In this document: positions 59,762-64,000 of the stretch, piece after piece
How the letters are laid out: the number at the start of each line of letters is the position of its first letter
Numbering within the stretch: position 1 is the stretch's first letter
Source: Demequina sp. NBRC 110054
GTDB taxonomy: Bacteria; Actinomycetota; Actinomycetes; Actinomycetales; Demequinaceae
DNA length: 64,000 nucleotides
Reading direction: 5' to 3'
Assembly: GCF_002090115.1 (NCBI RefSeq)
Contig: NZ_BBRK01000004.1
Span: 992,001-1,056,000 of the forward strand
The notes under the pieces: generated by a model
What the model was told of the DNA's origin: nothing
The model's input: the letters and a program-made list of their open reading frames with translations, nothing else
The model's database searches: none
Program-made: the position numbers and the translations under genes

Positions 59762-62700
59762 ATGCTCCAGAGATTGGGTATCCGCAGCAAGATGCTGCTG
59801 ACGGTGGCTGTGCCGCTGCTCGTGCTGCTGCTCACCGGTATCGGCGTCGTCGGATTCTCCTGGGTCGATCTCAGCTCCGCCCGCAACGCGCAGACCGTCG
59901 TCTCCGCCCTCGACGACGCTCGCGACCTCGGTGAGGCCTTCACCGACGAGCGCTACTACACCGTCTCCTTCCTCGACGCCATCCAGGTGGGACGCGACGA
60001 GCAGTCCACCGCCGTGAGGGCCACCAATCAGGCCTACGCCGACGTCATCGACACGCTCGCGGGCGCGGAGGACTCCGACGCCGCTGATGTCGTCACGTCC
60101 CAGCTCGCCGCCGTCGTCGGCAGCGGCGACGACCTCGTGCCCTCCCTGCGCGCGGTCGGCATCGAGACGACCGAGGAGGGCCTGTCCTTCCCTGCGAGCG
60201 ACGAGGCCACCCAGGTGCGCCTCGACTACGCCGACGTCTCCGCCGCGGTGGAGCGCCTCGCGATCAGCGACGCTGCTTCCGCGACCGGGACCTCCGCGCA
60301 GCTCGAGGCGCTCGCGGCCGACCTTGACGCCGAAGGCCTCGCAGCCCGCAGGCTCTTCACCGAGCCGGTGCCGTTCCTCGAGGGCATGCTCGCCACGTGG
60401 ACGCCGACCGAGCGCGCGATCGAGACCCTCACCGCATCCGCCCAGCAGATCGACGACACCGACGAGAATGCCGCCGTCCTCGCCCGTACCGCCGAAGGAA
60501 AAGAGCTCCTTGAGGAGCTCGCGACCATGCGCCAGGCCGCGGCGCTCGGCTCCGCGAACTCGTCGACGACCCTCGAGTACTACTCGCAGCTCATCACCCT
60601 GAACCTCCAGGCAGCGACCTCCGCGTCGGCGGCGGCCGCGGACGCCGACCTGAACTCGCGCATCAACGCGTTCGGTCGCCTCAGCGCGCTCACCGAGTCG
60701 CTCGAGTACGAGAAGATCGTCGTCCAGCGACTCATCCTCGCCGGCGCGTTCGGCGACGACGGCGAGGGCCAGCTCCGCGAGCTCTCCGTGCGCGCCGACC
60801 TGTCCCTCGACGACGCCCAGGCCGCATCCGAGATCGTCGGCAGCCTCGACACCGTGCCCGAGTTCGCCTCGATCGCGCTCGACGGTGTCGACACGACGTA
60901 CACCGCCATCCAGACCTCGCTGCTCAGCGGCGAGGACTCCGCGCTCATCGCCGCTCGCGACGAGCCGTGGGTCGATGCGGTGGACGCCGAGATCGGGCGT
61001 TACTCGCCGCTCACCGACGACGTGTGGAACCAGATCCTCTCCCGAGCCGACAGCGACGTGACGTCACTCTCGGCCCAGCTGCTCGCGGTCAGCGGCGCGG
61101 TTGTCGCCGCGTTCCTTATCGCGGTGATCGTCGCCAACGCGATCGCCCGTCGTATCGTCAACCCGCTGCGTCGACTGACCACGACGGCGACCGCGGTCCG
61201 CCAGGAGCTCCCGCGCCTCGTGGAGCGGGTCGCGATGCCTGGTGAGTCCGTGGACCTGTCCGAGGTCCAGATCCCGGTGGAGTCCGAGGACGAGGTCGGT
61301 CGTCTGGCGGAGGCGTTCAACGGCGTCAACGCGGCGACGCTGTCCATCGCGGCCGAGCAGGCAGCGCTGCGTGGCTCGATCTCCGAGATGTTCGTCAACG
61401 TCGCTCGTCGCGACCAGGTGCTCCTCAACCGTCAGCTCGCCTCGATCGACGAGATGGAGCGCTCCGAGGACGACCCGGACACGCTGACCAAGCTCTTCGC
61501 GCTCGACCACCTGGCGACCCGGATGCGTCGTAACTCCGAGTCCCTGCTGGTCCTCGCAGGCATCGACACCGGTCGACGCCTGCGCCGACCGATGCCGCTG
61601 TCCGACGTGATCCGTACGGCGTCGTCGGAGATCGAGCTGTACGAGCGCATCGATCTGCAGCTTGACGCCGACCCGCAGATGGTCGGTCACTCGGCCCTCA
61701 CCACCGCGCACCTGTTCGCGGAGCTGCTCGAGAATGCGACTGTCTTCTCCGACCCTGGCTCTATGGTCGCCGTCCGTACGATGGCGACCGAGAGCGGCTA
61801 CGTCGTCGAGGTGGCGGACACCGGCATCGGCATGAACCCCGAGGAGCTGCACAGCGCCAACTCGCGAGTCTCGTCCCACCAGGCCTCCGAGATCCTCGGT
61901 GCCCAGCGACTGGGCCTGTTCGTGGTCGGTCGCATCGCGCGCCGCATCGGCGCCGCGGTGGAGATCACGTCCACCGAGGGTGAGGGGACCACGGTCTCCG
62001 TCGCGCTGCCCGTCTCGCTGTTCGACGACCGCCTGCAGGAGCAGCCGGCGCTGACCCGCCCCTCCGCGATGGTGGCCGACGAGGTCATCGAGAACCCTCT
62101 CACCGGTCCCGCCGAGGCCGCGGGCATGGCGCGCACCGCGCCGGCCTCGGTCGACGCGTACGCGCCCGCCACCGTCCAGGAGGGCGCGCCGCTCGCCGGT
62201 CGTGGCGGCGAGCTCCCCTCTCGCGGCGGACTCCCGACGCGCGGAACGGTGACGGCGACGAGCGACGCTTCGAGCCCGTCCGAGCCTGCGCCCCAGCCGG
62301 CGTCGGCTGTCGAGGGTCTCATCCGCGAGGATGCCGAGGCTGCCCCTGAGGGCACCGCGGTCGACTCCTCGAGCCTGGTCGAAGGCGCGACCGCGGCGGG
62401 CCTGCCCGCGCGCCGTCGCCGCGCCGCGGAGCCCGCCTCTCCGAGCGCCCCGGAGCCTGGCGGCACGAACGTCATCGGTCTGCCCCAGCGGGCCACCGCC
62501 GAGCAGCTGTCCGCTCTCGAGGGCGAGGCTGGAGCGGACTTCACCCCCAAGGTGTCCGCCTCCGAGGTCGCGCCGCAGAGCGCCGAGCAGCGCGCCGCGA
62601 TGTTCCGCGGATTCCGCTCGCGCCGCGCGGGAGAGGTGCCCCCGTCCGCGGCCTCGACCGTCGACGCCTTCTTCCCCGGAGGCAGCCAGGCCGGCGCCGG

Positions 62701-64000
62701 CCTCGAGCCCATCGCGCCGACCGCGCCGACCGCCCGCTCCGCGCAGATGCCTGCCGAGACCCCCGGCATCGGCCCGACCGCGGGCATCGCCGCGGCCTTC
62801 GCCGCCGGTATCGCTCGCGCCGATGGACGCGGCGAGACCCCCGCGGCTCCCGCCTCCGCCGAGACCACCGGTCAGTCGCCGCTGATCCAGCACGGCTTCG
62901 GCGACCCGCAGGGCCAGGACTCGGAGGCCCCGGCGGACACCAGCGGTTTCGTGATCCCGCTGCTCGAGGACGACGAGCCGCTCAAGGGTGTCGAGTCCGT
63001 CTCCCTCGTCGAGGAGCCCGTGGCGCCCGAGCAGACCGCAGTCGCTCCGCAGCCCTACTGGGAGCAGCAGGCCCCGGAGGCGCCGGCGATGCCCGCTCCG
63101 CCGTCGCCCTCGCAGCGCGCCGTCTTCGCGGCGCCTCAGGCCCCGAGCGCCGAGGTTGCGCCCCAAGCCCCGAGCGCCGAGGCCGCCCAGGAGGCCCAGC
63201 GTCGCTCGCTGTTCGCCCCTGATCCCGAGCCGACGCCCCCGCCCGCCGTGCCCGCGCCCGTGCAGCAGGCTCAGCCGGAGCCGGTGGTGGATCACGTCCC
63301 GGCAGCGCCGGTCGCGCCGCAGCCCGAGCCGGTCGTGTCCGCGCCTTCCCCCGTGGCTCCCCCGGCTGTCGTCGCCCCCGTGGTGTCCCCGGCCGTCGGC
63401 TTCGACGACCTCATCGGCGACGAGTCCACCGCGGAGACCGAGCGCGGCGGCTTCTTCAACAGGCTGTTCGGCCGCGGTCGCAAGGCCCCCGCGAGCCCGC
63501 ACGGCGAGGCGGCCGACGCCGGCACAGCCGAGCCGTTCGTGCCGACCCCGGCTGCCGCTCCCGCGGCCTTCACACCGCTTCCTGCGCAGGAACCGGCGGC
63601 CGACGTTCAGTCCGCGTCGGCGCAGGAGACCGAGGGGCAGGCCGCCGCGTTCGCGCCGGGTGCGTTCCCGCCCGCGTCGCCGACTCCGGCCCCCACCGCG
63701 CCGAGCCCCGCGCCCACGAGCCGGGCCGCTGAGGGCATGCCCACCAGCTCGTTCGTCGCGCCGATGAGCGCTCCCTCGGCGCCGACCGCCGAGTCCGCAC
63801 GGGCCGCGAGCGCTCCCGCGGCGCCCCCGAGCGCCCCGTCGGCTCCCGCGCAGGCCCCGTCGGCGCCCACGAGCTTCATGCCCGCGCCGGGTGAGAGCTT
63901 CATGCCCGCCGAGACGGCTGGGGGTGGCTGGCACGAGGAGCTCGCCGCGGTCGACCAAGGTCGCCGAGAGAGCGAGTCCGAGCCGTACTCGCCCGATCAG
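59762..64000 (+). CDS. Conservon-type (CvnA-like) sensor histidine kinase with nitrate/nitrite-sensing domain, 3' partial
   Basis: The frame is open for 1413 codons to the right edge. A membrane helix (residues about 10-32) is followed by a helical extracellular NIT-type sensor (about 45-435), a second helix (VVAAFLIAVIVANAIARRIV, about 447-466) and a HAMP linker. The kinase part has LDHLATRMRRNSESLLVLAG (His583), the N-box ELLENATVFSD (Asn658), and EVADTGIGMNPEEL (Asp686). From about residue 770 the chain is Pro/Ala/Glu-rich and disordered, with basic patches such as FRGFRSRRAG and GGFFNRLFGRGRK. In streptomycetes such kinases start the cvnABCD operon (roadblock, DUF742, GTPase), which would lie beyond the window. 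GAGGGAG precedes ATG 59762. Confidence 0.88.
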   Translation, partial: MLQRLGIRSKMLLTVAVPLLVLLLTGIGVVGFSWVDLSSARNAQTVVSALDDARDLGEAFTDERYYTVSFLDAIQVGRDEQSTAVRATNQAYADVIDTLAGAEDSDAADVVTSQLAAVVGSGDDLVPSLRAVGIETTEEGLSFPASDEATQVRLDYADVSAAVERLAISDAASATGTSAQLEALAADLDAEGLAARRLFTEPVPFLEGMLATWTPTERAIETLTASAQQIDDTDENAAVLARTAEGKELLEELATMRQAAALGSANSSTTLEYYSQLITLNLQAATSASAAAADADLNSRINAFGRLSALTESLEYEKIVVQRLILAGAFGDDGEGQLRELSVRADLSLDDAQAASEIVGSLDTVPEFASIALDGVDTTYTAIQTSLLSGEDSALIAARDEPWVDAVDAEIGRYSPLTDDVWNQILSRADSDVTSLSAQLLAVSGAVVAAFLIAVIVANAIARRIVNPLRRLTTTATAVRQELPRLVERVAMPGESVDLSEVQIPVESEDEVGRLAEAFNGVNAATLSIAAEQAALRGSISEMFVNVARRDQVLLNRQLASIDEMERSEDDPDTLTKLFALDHLATRMRRNSESLLVLAGIDTGRRLRRPMPLSDVIRTASSEIELYERIDLQLDADPQMVGHSALTTAHLFAELLENATVFSDPGSMVAVRTMATESGYVVEVADTGIGMNPEELHSANSRVSSHQASEILGAQRLGLFVVGRIARRIGAAVEITSTEGEGTTVSVALPVSLFDDRLQEQPALTRPSAMVADEVIENPLTGPAEAAGMARTAPASVDAYAPATVQEGAPLAGRGGELPSRGGLPTRGTVTATSDASSPSEPAPQPASAVEGLIREDAEAAPEGTAVDSSSLVEGATAAGLPARRRRAAEPASPSAPEPGGTNVIGLPQRATAEQLSALEGEAGADFTPKVSASEVAPQSAEQRAAMFRGFRSRRAGEVPPSAASTVDAFFPGGSQAGAGLEPIAPTAPTARSAQMPAETPGIGPTAGIAAAFAAGIARADGRGETPAAPASAETTGQSPLIQHGFGDPQGQDSEAPADTSGFVIPLLEDDEPLKGVESVSLVEEPVAPEQTAVAPQPYWEQQAPEAPAMPAPPSPSQRAVFAAPQAPSAEVAPQAPSAEAAQEAQRRSLFAPDPEPTPPPAVPAPVQQAQPEPVVDHVPAAPVAPQPEPVVSAPSPVAPPAVVAPVVSPAVGFDDLIGDESTAETERGGFFNRLFGRGRKAPASPHGEAADAGTAEPFVPTPAAAPAAFTPLPAQEPAADVQSASAQETEGQAAAFAPGAFPPASPTPAPTAPSPAPTSRAAEGMPTSSFVAPMSAPSAPTAESARAASAPAAPPSAPSAPAQAPSAPTSFMPAPGESFMPAETAGGGWHEELAAVDQGRRESESEPYSPDQ

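Noticed and set aside
61064..63958. Minus-strand open frame of about 960 codons opposite the sensor kinase
   Set aside because: The plus-strand kinase has recognisable HAMP and ATPase motifs and continuous coding to the edge; the antisense frame is Gly/Arg-rich with none.

Overview
The window is about 70% GC, densely coded, and reads as chromosomal DNA of a high-GC Gram-positive actinobacterium. Supporting signs are a LAXTG-type sortase signal, several LppM-family proteins, a DUF5926 protein, a SigE-type ECF sigma factor, a conservon-type (CvnA-like) sensor kinase, a DtxR-like iron box and many genes that look leaderless. A Micrococcales genus such as Demequina or a Cellulomonas relative would fit, but that is an inference from style, not from a marker gene. 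I see no rRNA, tRNA, IS element, prophage or CRISPR array.

Layout. (1) 1-9353: one catabolic/transport operon: ABC amino-acid-type permease (cut by the left edge) and ATPase, a pseudo-receiver/winged-helix/GAF regulator, an ornithine-cyclodeaminase-like enzyme, an MFS carrier, HyuA, a U32-like barrel protein, HyuB and a DUF1989 protein. It looks dedicated to uptake and ATP-dependent opening of a small lactam or hydantoin-like nitrogen compound. (2) 9381-14510: tag, metF, an OsmC protein, metE and an orphan type IV pilin; metF and metE share an upstream palindrome. (3) 14682-21700: an acetyltransferase, a wall-anchored protein with two seven-bladed propellers, an MFS carrier and a KhtTU-like K+/H+ antiporter. 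(4) 21748-26251: an extracytoplasmic copper group (PCuAC lipoprotein, Tat-exported Dyp peroxidase, degenerate phosphotransferase, membrane protein) divergent from an iron-regulated siderophore-interacting protein. (5) 26255-32698: phosphotransferase, RBBP9-like hydrolase, MalY-type lyase, DUF4190 protein, TerC under a yybP-ykoY manganese riboswitch, and an ATP-grasp enzyme.

(6) 33018-47660 is the most unusual part, almost 15 kb of surface proteins. It starts with five tandem paralogues of an uncharacterised membrane-anchored, Trp/Asp-rich, propeller-like ectodomain, four of which end in CGC or CNC. A SigE-type ECF sigma factor lies inside the array. A lipoprotein follows, then an MFS carrier, then five tandem LppM-family proteins, and finally a lipoprotein with two copies of a domain also found in the earlier lipoprotein. 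(7) 47743-58538 is conserved housekeeping: pgm, DUF5926, a GT2-like protein, pheA, MFS, a diacylglycerol-kinase-family enzyme, serS, a HAD phosphatase and an AGE-family isomerase. (8) 58622-64000 holds a PIG3-type quinone oxidoreductase and a divergent conservon-type sensor kinase that runs off the right edge.

Two window-wide signals stand out. At least 15 genes have a TANNNT-like hexamer ending 6-8 nt before the start codon, as expected for leaderless transcripts. The octamer GCATCGTC, usually followed by C, occurs 14 times in only about 4.4 kb of non-coding DNA, where well under one occurrence is expected by chance.
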